A stretch of 64,000 nucleotides of DNA from Hymenopus coronatus (GCA_030762935.1 CM060896.1:14682027-14746026), one strand, 5' to 3'. Shown: positions 34,067-45,430, counted from the first letter of the stretch. Notes: a model not told the origin generated them from the sequence alone. A program made the numbers and translations.

Positions 34067-34271
34067 GTTTAAGTTTACTTTATTTTTAATAGATCTTAGT
34101 AAGTAGCAAGCTGAGCTCAATTTAGATGCTAACTTTTCAAAATGGTTCTTCCGCTTTAGGTTCTCATTTAAAATGATTCTCAAAAATTGTGTATCTTTCC
34201 CATATTTAATGTTGAGATTGTTGGATAAGCCAACCGTCTTACATAATTAGCAACATGATGTTTCTCTTTAG

Positions 34272-34443
34272 GTCATCAGATCTACTTCTCTGCAGCAGTC
34301 ATCCTCTCAGGATGATTTAGACAGGATAAGTCGTGTTACATCTGGTGCCCCTATGGAAATGTCCTCAGGAACTCTTGGACGACGCACTCTTGAGTCACTA
34401 CAAGAGATAGAGAGGAACCGTCAACGCCATTTAGTGCAACAAG
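34272..34443 (+). CDS. PHLDB: PHLDB/LL5 exon 8 of window (TLGRRTLESL block)
   Basis: 172 nt. Acceptor TTTCTCTTTAG ends at 34271 and donor GTAATT starts at 34444. After a Ser-rich start the peptide runs SSGTLGRRTLESLQEIERNR and ends HLVQQ plus the first base of a Gly codon. The next exon opens with GSQVIEEER, giving QQGSQVIEEER, which matches the QQGxQVIEEER helix of PHLDB1. LINE-derived sequence reaches about 34226, so only about 45 bp separate the repeat from this acceptor. The splice branch region must lie in that short stretch or in LINE sequence. Confidence 0.92.
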
Positions 34444-34911
34444 GTAATTGAGTTTTAAAGGAAATCTACATAAAATATATCAGTCTATTTGGTGGCGAGT
34501 ACTCTCAAAATGCTTGTAACTATATATATATATATATACCTATATCTTATTATGCTACTATTCTAAAATAATTTTCAATAATAAAACTCTAACAAAAGTA
34601 ATGCATGCATTTTCTGTGACAGTTGCTATCTAACAATAGAAGATGGTAAACATTCTGCTATTTGGTCTTTAGTCTCTTTATCTGTGAGTACTTTGAAATA
34701 AGCATTTTCATGATTTAAACATATTATAAAACATGAAATTTTGGTATGTTTAAAAGTCTTTTACATATTAGATAATAAGTAACTGACTTCATGTCAACCA
34801 CTGCAGCTCAGACTGTTACTGAAACAGATATAATAAATCTGTAACTGTGTCATATCTTCATATTTACAATTACAATAAGAAAATGTAAATGGCACGTTAT
34901 TTATAAAAGCT
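34444..34911. other. Intron, nothing recognised
   Basis: AT-rich; contains (TA)n at 34521-34538. Confidence 0.55.
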
Positions 34912-35180
34912 CTTTAACTGCAGTGGTTCTCAGTGTCCCATTCTATATTGGGCATGAAAGACGGCTTAATTTTGCTCAGAGGCCTCTCTATCAGGCTTGA
35001 GGTTCTTTTACGTGCCGTAAATCTATGACACGGGACCAATGCCTTTACTTCCCTTGCAAAGGAAGCCATGCTAAGGATTTTTACATCCGAAAAAAATCCA
35101 TTGTCCTCCGCCGGGTTTGAACCCGCGACCTTGGGTATATGAAGTTAGCATGGTAACCATTACACCATGGAGGGCGACAT
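34912..35180 (-). repeat. tRNA-derived SINE, family S1, well-preserved head
   Basis: On the minus strand the head reads GCCCTCCATGGTGTAATGGT (box A) and GGTCGCGGGTTCAAACCCGG (box B and T arm). The body is shared with 1160-1440. The acceptor stem is almost paired, but the anticodon region is not tRNA-like, and the element continues for about 190 bp. Confidence 0.85.
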
Positions 35181-35814
35181 TACAATAAGAAGCACATAAG
35201 AATTGACTGAATTTTTTGCCTGATATTTTCTTTTAGCTATTACAATATATATGGTTTGTAAAACACCTTAATTTTCAAGTTTCCCCATTTAAATCAGGGA
35301 ATCATGAGGGCCGTAACTCTTTACTAAATAGCCTATCTTAAAAAATTCCTGAAAATTAATTTAATGTCTTGTTAGTATGCTTGGTAGCAAAATCTTGTAA
35401 AACTCCAGATTGACATTTAACATCAATTGCTGGTTTCATTGAAATGGTTACCTTAATGTAATGGCTACAAAAGTGACAAGTACAAGGTAACTATAACACA
35501 TAATGACTGAAGCTAGTAACAATGAAGCAACACAAACATTTAACATTTACTAATTTTGTACAAAACTTCACTTATCCTTATAAATAAATTCAATTTAACG
35601 ACTATTTTTGCAATCCACATTTGATTGCATCCTCAGTGTAAAGATAAGTAAAATATTGTTATAAATTGATCATTAATTGTTATATTAACAAAGTAACTAA
35701 TTATCCAATAATGGCACAAAAGTAAGGAATACAAAATAACTAATTAGATACCATAACTGTTAAACATCTTGTAAAGGTTTACTAAAGTAACAAGGCAGTT
35801 ATAGTGATTGGTGT
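35181..35814. other. Intron, possible upstream Penelope sequence
   Basis: AT-rich sequence before P5; a PLE terminal region might be hidden here, but I could not match it. Confidence 0.35.
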
Positions 35815-36310
35815 AATGGTATCACTTATTGCAAACTAATTGTCTCAGAAAATAGATCAGGAATATATCAAATTGAATGCACAAATTGTGAAAAGTTCTA
35901 CATAGGACAAACCAAAAGAAGTTTAAAAATCAGATCCAAAGAGCACTTTTGAAACCTAAAACTAAAACAAGAAGATAAATCAGCAGTAGCATTTTACTTC
36001 TGGAAAGAAAACCATAATCTAGATCCAAATCTAAAATTGCTAAAAACCATGTCAGGCCACAATGAACTCATAACCTGGAAACATCTCATATGGAAAAACA
36101 AAGATCACCTAATAAACTTTTGAAATCCCGCCAAGACCGCTTAGTTAAGAAGTTCATCATTTTGCCACCAGAGGAGACAACACAAGCAAACACAACCAGC
36201 AATGACAGTTGGACCTGTGAGGTTGAAAATGGAAGCATAGGCTTCCGAAATTAGTCCCTCATAATAAAAATGTTAAGTGATGTAGTATTAAAAATACCAA
36301 TTCAACAAAT
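35815..36310 (+). pseudogene. Penelope-like endonuclease fragment P5
   Basis: Frames read GIYQIECTNCEKFYIGQTKR (both GIY and YIG present), SLKIRSKEHF, a stop, LKLKQEDKSAVAFYFWKENH and LITWKHLIWKNKDHLINF. Two or more stops break it. The C terminus decays near 36200. The Lys/Gln-rich KQEDKSAVA version is closest to P10 at 60.6 kb. Confidence 0.87.
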
Positions 36311-36652
36311 TAATACCACATATAATTATTTCAACTCATTATGAGCACCAGACTCCTCTTCGGCTGTCTCCTCAATGTAAGGGGGAGGCATGAAGGAAAG
36401 AGGTAGATTGTAAAATGAGGTTTCACTGTATATCTGTCATTTTGCAGCAAAACATAGCTGTATAAATGGAATCATGGTTCAATAGAGGAGATGTTAAGTA
36501 TGAGTCAATTATTCTATCATTTTGCAACAGAAATTGTTTGACTTTGATGACATGAAGAATAAATTGTATGTAACAAAACTCTTGATATTGTAAGAACTAA
36601 AAGAAAACTCGGGTGAGAAATTCATTCAATTGGATAGGTAGAGTCAGACTAA

Positions 36653-36905
36653 AAAATTCAACGCCATAGCTGGGATTTGAACTATGGATCTCCTGGTTTC
36701 CATACGGTTGCTCTGATCATTGGCAAACATGCCAGCAATCAGTTGGAGAATTTAGTGCCATGCTGGCATATTGCCATGGTAACTGAGTGGTCAGAGCAAT
36801 TGGATGGAAACCAGGAGATACATGGTTCAAATCCGGCTATGTCATTGAATTTTTCAGTCTGACTCTACCTCTCCAACTTTTGTCCTACATCCGACTGGTG
36901 TGAAA
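36653..36905. repeat. SINE S2 pair forming a palindrome
   Basis: A minus copy (36653-36735) faces a plus copy (36765-36905). Both have GGAAACCAGGAGAT next to a box-B-like GGTTCAAAT or its inverse, and TTGAATTTTT at the outside. About 85 bp arms are separated by about 30 bp, so the sequence can form a cruciform or RNA hairpin. Confidence 0.85.
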
Positions 36906-37179
36906 AAAAATGAATTCACATTAAATTCAATCAGTTTGGAATCTGAACTCTCGAGTATGAATGAAAACTTCCTGAGAAGATTTCAGAAAAATATGGACAG
37001 AGGAGGATAGCATTTTCAACATCTCCTGTAAGGTAGCAAACTGACACCTCTGAAAATTCATTGCCAGCGTTATTATTTGTAAATAAATGTATTAATAAGT
37101 ATGCATAAATGTAATTCTTGATATGATCTACATCCTAGAGTTTGGACATAGAGTCTAATCTCATAATAGCATCCAGGAT

Positions 37180-37224
37180 ATGTGCGTGTGTGTATGTGTG
37201 CGTGCGTGTGCGTGCTTGTGTGTG
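37180..37224 (+). repeat. GT-rich microsatellite
   Basis: Imperfect (GT)n and (GTGC)n run, joined directly to the Helentron-like fragment that follows. Confidence 0.85.
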
Positions 37225-37424
37225 TTAGCAACCAGCTTTTAAAAGATTTGACTATCGGTTTAGTCTAGTGCATTCCCTTATTTCTCTTGCTCCTACCAGG
37301 TATAAAGTAATAAGACTTTTTCTGTTAATTTTTATTTTGATTAGCATGGAGGAGATAGAAGAATAAGCTCTTGTAAAACAATTTGTGGCAGAAGATGTAG
37401 AGAATGGAACTCATCAGATTTTTT
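37225..37424 (+). mobile_element. Helentron-like repeat, 3' fragment
   Basis: TTAGCAACCAGCTTTTAAAA to the terminal CATCAGATTTTTTTT. The middle of the element is missing between this and the GT-rich tract. It ends 90 bp before exon 9. Confidence 0.8.
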
Positions 37425-37513
37425 TTCATAAGTTATAAAAATAGTTTACATAATTCTGCCCTTTAAGCTAAGCATCTAACATACTCCTCACCAAGAACCA
37501 ATTTGAATTCTAG

Positions 37514-37688
37514 GGAGCCAAGTCATAGAAGAAGAAAGGAAAAGGGTGCAGGAACTAAAGCGGAGAGTTCAGGATGAGGTTCGTGCGCAATGGGAGGAGC
37601 GAAGACAGCGCGAGGCAAACTGTAATAGTCTGAATAGTGTTGGCAGCGAAGACTCCAGCCTTACATCTAGTGATATACCCACAGAGAG
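37514..37688 (+). CDS. PHLDB: PHLDB/LL5 exon 9 of window (QVIEEER helix)
   Basis: 175 nt. Acceptor TTTGAATTCTAG ends at 37513 and donor GTGAGA starts at 37689. Two bases complete a Gly codon, then GSQVIEEERKRVQELKRRV followed by QDEVRAQWEERR. This parallels the PHLDB1 segment QVIEEERRRLAELK followed by a helix ending in QW. A Ser/Asp-rich stretch (SLNSVGSEDSSLTSSD) follows and the exon ends with AG of a split codon, completed to AGT (Ser). In vertebrates the C-terminal coiled coil and the PIP3-binding PH domain lie downstream. Together with exons 4-6 this exon makes the family call firm. Confidence 0.93.
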
Positions 37689-37739
37689 GTGAGAATAGAC
37701 CATTTGTCTCTTGTGTAACTTAATGACTTAGAGAGCAAA

Positions 37740-37990
37740 CTTTTAGGCCTTGAGCATCTGGCATGTGGTCATTGGCCCCTGCCAGCCAGCAGAGGGACCC
37801 AAGTTCAATTATATTCACAGAGGGACATTTTGTGGTCATGGAAAAGCTTCTTTTCTGTGTTTAGATGAAATCACTTCATTCCCATACTTCAGGAGGTAAT
37901 GGCAAATCATTTTAATATCATCTTGTTTAGCACGCCTGGATTCTGTAGTCATGCCGTAGCCATCGGGTAGAACATCCATTCATCATTATT
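37740..37990 (+). repeat. Possible SINE, unclassified
   Basis: A tRNA-like phrase (AGGGACCCAAGTTCAATTAT) is followed by a body with ATCACTTCATTCCCATACTT. It is a single copy here, so this is a tentative call. Confidence 0.4.
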
Positions 37991-38369
37991 GCTAGTTGGC
38001 ACATACTTACTTAAAGAACTCTCTTAAAGAACAAAGACAGCAAATAGTGACTGTGTAAATAGAAACAAGGTATATTCAGGTGTAAGCATTATATCACAAG
38101 AGAATGTTTGTGTGTAGGAAATTAAATAAAATCATGTTTCAAATTACTAAATTAGTATAGCAGAGTTCTTCATTTATATCTGTTGTTCAGTGTTAATTGA
38201 GCAGCAGAAAGGAATAAACATATGGTGAGGCAGCTCCGCAGGTGAGAGGAGGAGCAAAATAAGACACATGGAAACCAAAAGTGCAATAAACATATCTCCA
38301 GCAGATCAAACACTGTTAATAACTATCCCACTCTTTTTATATTTACACACTGTCTAGCACAAGGGTATA

Positions 38370-39024
38370 CAGGGTGTTAATGAACTACACTGAAATAATG
38401 TACGAGATTGTGTACATGACTGATATAAATAATTTGAGAATGGTGATGCATGTTCCCTGGATAAACATAACGCAGCTACATAGCATTAAACGTGTGGGTA
38501 TCAGGTGCTGATAAGTCGGTGTTAAAGCAAAGCAGGTTGAAAAAATGGCTTAGAATGTCTTTAAAACTGCTGCCCGAGTATAGAAATATCGATTTTTAGC
38601 AGCTCGTTACTAGCGTTCTCAAGATTTAATGTCACAAAAATCTGTAAAATCTCGAACTAATCACTTGACAGTACCACACTGAGCATTCATTAACTATGTT
38701 CTTGAGGTAGCCTACTCTGGAGGCATTTTTTCAACTGCTCTGGTGGCTTAATGCGTAATGCAAGAAGCTGCTATCCCAAAGGTCATGGGTTCGATTCCTA
38801 TCATAGAGTAAATGTTTTTTATAATTATTTTTTTCGTTCCAGACGAAGTGCTGCAATATGTGAATAAGACCCGAACTCGGAAACATCTTCCACATGAAAG
38901 TCAGTATCATAAGCCGTTACTTCGAAATTTCAATAAACAGGCCATAAGTCTCCTATCTCAAATTACTTATTTAAGTAATCTACATATTCTGTGAAAATAT
39001 TTCGGTATAGTTCATTTACACCTG
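38370..39024 (+). mobile_element. MITE M2 with tRNA-like insert, TA target site
   Basis: Second copy of M1. Left end CAGGGTGTTAATGAACTACA after TA, right end the complement of CAGGTGTAAATGAACTATAC before TA. The tRNA-like module (about 38730-38806) is better preserved: GCTCTGGTGGCTTAATGCGT and GTCATGGGTTCGATTCCTAT. Its T-arm can pair, and the ends GCTCT and AGAGT nearly pair. Confidence 0.9.
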
Positions 39025-41404
39025 TATAAGTACCTCTCACGGCACACTTGCTTTAGCTACACCATACACTTAAACATTAAGTTGTGAAATTGGGTTAATT
39101 TCTCTCTTCCTCATTTCAACTTTTAAAGAATGTGTATACCCTAAAAATTATATTTCAAGCTTGGCCTTGCAACACCTGCCTCTTTCACTCACAACTTAAT
39201 TCACAGCTTAAGGCCATTGCACAAATTTGCCTATTATATTGCTAGTTAATGTAACAACTAAATTTCTGATATAAAGTCCCACTTACATGTTATAAGCATG
39301 TCATGCCTGACTGACATGCTCCAGATGCAGCATTCTGCTTGCCAGGCTAAATGAACTGTTGAGTGTCATTATGAACAACAGAGAGAAGAAACTAACATAT
39401 TTCTGGTGCGTGTGCGAGATAATTCCTTTAGCACCATCCTGACAATAGTTTGCATTATAGTATTAATTACACATATATACAAATTGTGTAATATCAGTGC
39501 CTAAGTGGCTATGAGTAAATATATAGGTGTGTTTGCTCATCTTTACAGTGAATTGTAATAAAAATTTCTGGGGACCTTGAAATCAATTTTGTTGTATCGA
39601 AATCTTGTTAAATTGGTTAATTAGTATTATTATCTTAAAAGAAGCAAAATCGCAACTTTTAAATCTAATACAATATTGCATCTATGTTTAGTATTATGTG
39701 TGCACATAAACATTGGGAATGGATATGGAAGAAAACAATACAATTTGAAATTGGATACTAAAGTAACTTCATACACTTCGTACCATTACATAATTAATGA
39801 ACAAGCAATAAACCTACACATCTACTCATGCATAGACAGAACCATTCTTTGTTGATTGTTCAGCAGCTCTCATTGTCTAATGATAGAATCTAGCTTAATG
39901 CTTTCTAGCTTTTAATAGATGTTGAAGGCTTAGATACACAGATTGTGTATTTCTTTACCATATCCAATTTCTTTAGACTTAATCAACTTCTTTGGGGAAT
40001 ACTGCTTTCATTTACCCTTCCTTACTTTGTTGGCTAACATTGTCTAAATTGGCCTGCTCTGAGCATACTAAAATTCCCATCTTATATGTAGGTTAAATCA
40101 TATGAGACTATAATAAAGCAAAAGTTTAGCATTTAACACCTTTTAATTAGACTGCCTATCCTTTTATGATTTAAGTTGAAACAAAGTATGGTATGGTCGG
40201 ATGGACAACTACTCTCAATCAGGAAACAACACTGTGATTGTTCAGTAAGTCTGTAAAACATATTACAAATTTGTTCAATCAGTCATATATTCATTGAGGG
40301 GAATTTATTAATTTAATTATATTGACATTTTTGTTATACTGATGTTCGTACAATTGAAATAAGTTAACAAATACTTATGGAGATAAGAAGCTGAATTCAG
40401 TTTTATTTGTTGAACTGCATCTTTGTGAAATTACAATGTTTAGACTGAGTTAGTGATATTAGAGATAGTCTCTTCATGGATGACACTTCCTATTAGCTAT
40501 ATAACACAACAACAATACAATGCTATTAGTTGACAGTCTGTAGCTTGCAACAAATAATATAACAATAGATGAAGAAGTGAATACAATACTTTCTCAGCTA
40601 CTATGTACATTGCAAGTACACAGGCAATAAAAAGTAAATGTGTGTTGTTATATATTTATTATAAAATGTTTTATGTACAAGAAACTTAAAAATGTTGAAA
40701 TCCAAAGTGTCTAAAGTTTTGAAGACATCTCTAAGACACCAATGTTCATAAGATACTTCAGCCTTGAATATGAATGATTCCATTTCTGTGTTGCTTGTCA
40801 GGAGAAAGTGCTTTATAATATTATTGGTACAAAAATACCACATCCTCACTTCAGCACTTCATTGTAATGTCATTAAATTGTAAACAAATGTATGGAACAT
40901 TGTTTGGTTGTGACCTGCCTTAGTCAAGGAAGGGTACATGAGTAATGCTATCAACCTCTTAACCAAGCCAGCAGATATTACATTATCTCACACTGTAATG
41001 GACTGTTGTGATATTTGTTTACACAGATAGTGTTAGAGATCTAATCTTATCTTCTGTTAGTGGCATCACTACCACTTTCCAGGCATTTGCTGCAGTCATC
41101 TGGGAATTGCTCTTGTCCAGCAACAACTAATGATATCTTAAATGGCTCTGGAAAACGTCTGCAAAGAATACAGTTTTTTTTTTTTGTTTAATATAAATAG
41201 TTATTAAGCCACTGTTTGGTTTGTATGCTTTTGCACGTTAACTTGAAACTGTGTAGAGAAGAAAATGCAGAGGGAGTTGTTAATAGCATGTGCTCCTCTC
41301 TATTACATTGGAAGTGTTGCTTATGAAGCAGTTACAGAGTTTGTGGAGTCAGTCTTGGAACAACCTGGTGTGTGCTGTGGAAGGCAGTTGTGGTAATTTC
41401 CTTG
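39025..41404. other. Intron, long stretch with no recognised feature
   Basis: AT-rich, no shared repeat, no ORF with motif. An A/T-rich 82-codon minus frame at 40601-40849 is not recognisable. Confidence 0.6.
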
Positions 41405-41960
41405 TTTATAATACCTAATTATATAGAATATTTCCGACTTGGGTTTGTAACACTTAAGTAATTTTTCCAGACCGGTTTCGAAGCCATGTGGGTTTCATTG
41501 TCGATGGTTTCCAACTGAATTTCCACAGGGTGTTCTATATTTAGGTGTGACAGTCCCTGGTGACTGAGTGACTAACCTCCACAATATGTTTTGTGGCAGC
41601 AATTCAAAGTTGAATACGTGGCATTGGTTTTTAATGATGTGGGGATTTTCTCCCAGACATCAAGCTCTGCTGCATAGCTGCGGGTTTTATAAGGTGTATG
41701 TTAGATACTATTTCATGGTTAGTAGACCAAAAGTGGTGTGCAACGGCTGATTTTTATTTTACTGCTCTCATGTGTTCTTTAAGTCTTATTTCAAGGTGTC
41801 TTTTTGTTTTACCAATGTAAAATTTGTTGCAATCTGCGCAATTTATTCTGTAAATTCCTATTTTTTGTGTTTTGGGATTTGGTCTTTTTGGTTGTTGCAG
41901 AGCATTTTTTGTAGGCTGAACTTATTCTGGGGTACAAGTGTGGTTTTATGTTTTTTTTAA
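41405..41960 (-). pseudogene. Penelope-like endonuclease and 3' end P6
   Basis: Minus strand: KIGIYRINCADCNKFYIGKT, KRHLEIRLKEHMRAVK, a stop, then SAVAHHFWSTNHEIVSN. GIY and YIG motifs are both kept. The terminal region with GAAACCGGTCTGGAAAAATT follows to 41405 and matches P3 and P9. The RT is missing. Confidence 0.85.
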
Positions 41961-42351
41961 TTATAGCATTAAACATTCTCACAGGAAGCAGACTTTTGAT
42001 TTTATACTCTAATTTAGCATGCAGAAGACAAAGGCAATGCTCTACTTGACATGCAAGAAAGGTAAACTCTGGTGATTTTTGCTACAACGAGAATGTATAT
42101 ATTGTGAATGATTTAATTATATTGTAGACATGTTAAGTAACTGTTATAGCACTCAAATACACACACTAAATACAATTAACACATAATAAGCCCTGTATTC
42201 TGTGCAAAACAGTTCGCTCCAGCATTGTAATATGTTTTGGTCATTCTTCTCTTCTTGGCCGGACATATTCAGCACACACTATCTTTTTCAATTTGTTCTG
42301 TGTTTATGATGCTGAAGAAGGAGAAAGAGAAATAAAAACACTATATTAGAT

Positions 42352-43485
42352 TCAAAATAACTTTTCTCGGGCTATCAGCCAGGTGAATTCTGGAATAATT
42401 TCCAAGCTTTCAAGAGCTAACATCGCTCTCATCTTCAGGGAATGATGTAGAGACTCCGGGTTCGCCTTGTTGATGCTGCTCTTGCTATATCCATTTTTCT
42501 CTAGGCTGGTTCTGAGATATTGAAATTCTTTAGCGAGGTTTTCACTGTCTGAGATGGCTATTGCTCTGTGTGCAAGCGTCGATAGAACTGTGTTTCGTTG
42601 AGCAGGGTGGTGGCAACAGGCCTCTGTCAGTACAAACTGTGCACAGCATAATGCATCCCAGCTAGATGAGTCACAAGACACGAAGAAACAACGTAAACCT
42701 ACCTCCCATATACAGGTCATTTGTCTGGTAAACTGAGTAGAATTATGGGCAAATACAACATCAAGACTATACACAAGCGGCCCAATAAAATTCGAAATAT
42801 GTTAAGACAGGTCAAAGATTCCCTCGGCCTCAAGACTCCAGGGGTATGCAGCATTCCATGTGAATGTGGTAGAGCGTACATCGGACAGACGGGGAGAACG
42901 ATTGAACAAAGGTGCAAAGAGCATGAGAGCTATATCCGCCTGATGTACCCAGAAAAATCTGGTCTTGCAGAGCACTGCATCCAAGAAGGACTCAGACCGA
43001 GACTGGGCGACACAACCACCATGTTTAAGTCTTCAAGCTATTGAGACTGCTCCATCAAAGAAGCCATAGCTATTAAATACGAAGAAAATAACATCAACAG
43101 AGACAGCGGCTTGCAGGTGAATGGCATTTGGAGTTCGGTGCTCAGCAAACACTCACAAAGTTTTGTGAAACTGCCAAAAGCTAGCCCTAGTTTTAATACA
43201 GGCTCACATCTGGCAGCGGGCCAATCAGAGCAGTCCGTCCCGGCAACAGAGACCATTGGTTCCTAGTCAACGCCTCCCACGCCGGACCCGGGCCAATCAC
43301 AGAGCGGCATCTGACCGGTTCCCCCACCGGACTACTATATATAAGGCGAACCCGGAGTCTCTACATCATTCCCTGAAGATGAGAGTGGCGTTAACTCTTG
43401 AAAGCTTGGAAATTATTCCAGAATTCACCTGGCTGATAACCCGAGAAAAGTTATTTTCATACCTCCGCCAGGAAAGCTTCAAGTC
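42352..43485 (+). mobile_element. Penelope-like element P7 (second PLE family) with inverted ends
   Basis: Ends 42355-42462 and 43345-43456 are inverse copies (TTTCTCGGGCTATCAGCCAG / CTGATAACCCGAGAAAAG). Next to the left end, the minus strand encodes a RT tail (NTVLSTLAHRAIAISDSENL, SLEKNGYSKSS). The plus strand from 42695 encodes the RT-endonuclease linker and GIY-YIG domain (YLPYTGHLSGKLSRIM, GVCSIPCECGRAYIGQTGRT). The halves are therefore in opposite orientation. Its higher GC content and different sequence set it apart from the P1-P6 family. Confidence 0.88.
42695..43042 (+). pseudogene. P7 linker and GIY-YIG endonuclease
   Basis: An open frame with LPYTGHLSGKLSRIMGKYNI, TIHKRPNKIRNMLRQVKDSL, GVCSIPCECGRAYIGQTGRT and IEQRCKEHESYIRL, ending AEHCIQEGLRP. 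Ahead of the YIG motif, VCSIPC stands where GIY-type residues are expected. It ends at a stop (TGA at 43042) within the domain tail. Confidence 0.88.
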
Positions 43486-43504
43486 ATATATTAGATTCAG
43501 TTTT

Positions 43505-44050
43505 TCCTTCTCTTCTGAGTATATCTGCATACTAAGTAGAGAAGGTATTGGGTTGCACCCAAAAATTTGATACTGAGATTTCACCAGAGATACATGCTTT
43601 GAGGAGACCCTTGAATCCAAATAAACAAAAAAAAGCGTTTTTAGGAAAAGGTATATGTGTTTCTGTGTGTATGAGTGTGCTCACACGTTCATATGTGGGG
43701 TTGGATGTGGGTGTGTATACAGCATACCTAAAAAACCAAACTTGATATTTAGGTAAGTTTAGTATCTTCCAAGGATGCAACAAAGATTTTAAGAAAATCC
43801 CCTCACACCAAACAACCCTTTACATGGAAACATTTTTAAACATTTTGTTTTTCTCAAAAATGACTCTTAACAATTTTGATAAAAATGCCATATGTTGAAT
43901 ATATTTTCATGACAAATAAAGTGTATATTTTGAATTTTCTCTGAATAGTCTCTAAACACCTCTTCATTTTGGACAACTTTTGCATATCAGATAAATCATA
44001 AGAGAGACAAAAACTTAGTACACAAAAAATGACATACCATTTCAAATTTT
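43505..44050 (+). mobile_element. Helentron-like repeat, 3'-truncated (left of a convergent pair)
   Basis: Has the 5' end (TTCTCTTCTGAGTATATCTG...GAGAAGG), a TGTG core and later blocks, and stops in the ACACAAAAAATGACATA region. It begins about 20 bp after P7. Confidence 0.8.
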
Positions 44051-44133
44051 CAGTATGAAGACCAAGGAACTTCAATGCATTTATTTATACATATAATAGT
44101 TTTGTCACTGAGATGGATATTTATGGTTATTCA

Positions 44134-45006
44134 AAAATCTGAAGTGATTCACATGACTTTCTCTAGCTGTTTCACAAACAAACTTTCCTTACAAAGATTA
44201 TTCTTTTATCTGTCTTGCTAATTGAGATAAACATTGGCAGAAATGGTCTTTTGCTTGCTTCCTTGTAAGTAGAAGGCAAATAGAGAATACACTAGGCTAA
44301 AGCGATAGCCTAATCTTTTAAAACCTGTCACCATGTGGAACAATTGAAATTTGGATCTATTTTGCATTATAGGAATAAAACAAAAGAGATGAAATGAAAG
44401 TTGAGAAATGTTTAAGAAATTTAAAACTGAAACCAATAACAAGGAATATCTTGAAAATGGTTAACTCTACAAAAAGATGTATATTTGTATGTTTTAATGA
44501 AATCTACATTTTTTATGCAGTAAGTTTTTGTCTATCTCTCACGGTTTATCAGATATACAGAAGTCATCCAGAATGAATAGGTCTTCAGAGTATTCCCTGA
44601 AAATTCAAGAAAATATCTTGAACATATGGCATTTTAATTAAAATTGTTAGAGCAATTTTTCAGAAAATCAAACTTTTTTAAAAATATTCCATTTAAAGGT
44701 AGTTGGGGTATGTTTTTTTTTGAAAATCTGTATGTTGCATCCTTGCAAAAAACTACATTTAAATATCAAGTTTGGTATTCAACATATTTTTCATTTTTGA
44801 GCTATTCTGTATATGCACGCACCCACACGCACACGTGCACACACAGAGAGAGACAGAGAGAGAGAGAGTTCTAAAACTACTTTTCTTTTGGATTTAGGGG
44901 GTCCCAACAAATATTTCTGGTGAAATCTTGGTATCAAATTTTTTGGGTGGAATACAATATCTTCTCTATCTACTATGTATGTTGTATATACATGCTAGAG
45001 AAAGTA
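44134..45006 (-). mobile_element. Helentron-like repeat, full length (right of the pair)
   Basis: Begins at the hairpin end AATCTGAAGTGATTCACATG and ends CTACTATGTATGTTGTATAT...GAGAAAGT. The core is CA-rich plus (GA)n (44815-44868). Faces the previous copy tail to tail. Confidence 0.85.
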
Positions 45007-45009
45007 AAA

Positions 45010-45165
45010 TAGATGGTGCATGGCCAAGATGAAGAAGGCCGCTATGGCCTGTCTGTAGTTCTAATCCTGCCGAAATGATCCTTCCTGACTGATATTGTTT
45101 CCAGGTTTTCCTCGGTCCTCATAATTAGCAAATGCAGAAAGGTACCAAAAACTTAGGACCAATTC
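45010..45165 (+). repeat. Possible SINE tail
   Basis: TGTTTCCAGGTTTTCCTCGG plus TCCTCATAATTAGCAAATGC resembles a tail phrase common in arthropod SINEs; the head is not clear. Single copy here. Confidence 0.4.
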
Positions 45166-45304
45166 CCCCATTTTTATGTAATTATTATAAAATTGTTTTT
45201 GGTTTATGTTGTTTTAAAACACGTACACAATCAATAACATGGAAGAGCAAAAACACAGCATGTAGTATTAGACTATATAATGAAACATGTGGGTTACAAA
45301 AAAA

Positions 45305-45430
45305 CAACAACAACATTTTTTTTTCTAAAAGTGAATTTTTGGGATTTAGGGGACCTAAAACATATTTATGATGAGTGGAGTGGATTACAATACTTCCCTT
45401 ACTTTATATATGTAATAGAAAAAGTAAAAC
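45305..45430 (-). mobile_element. Helentron-like repeat, 5' fragment
   Basis: GGATTTAGGGGACCTAAAAC to the diverged palindrome and GAAAAAGTAAAA; only the first about 120 bp of the family. Confidence 0.65.

Larger units (their letters stand above)
31040..34226 (-). pseudogene. LINE-B 3' region, split by Penelope-like element P4
   Basis: Minus strand. The 5' piece (34226 to 34067) reads YGKDTQFLRIILNENLKRKN, HFEKLASKLSSACYLLRSIK and NLNIQRN. The 3' piece (31613 down to about 31040) resumes IQRNVYYANFHSLMRYGIIF, IFKLQKRAIRIIRG, then KEQKILTLTCVFILETLTYI. The two halves join exactly if P4 and one copy of its 12-bp target duplication are removed. The RT active-site region is not present. The LINE reaches to within about 45 bp of exon 8. 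Confidence 0.9.

Noticed and set aside
35100..35180. Possible minus-strand tRNA gene
   Set aside because: The head is tRNA-like, but the anticodon region does not fold and the sequence continues into a SINE body shared with 1160-1440.
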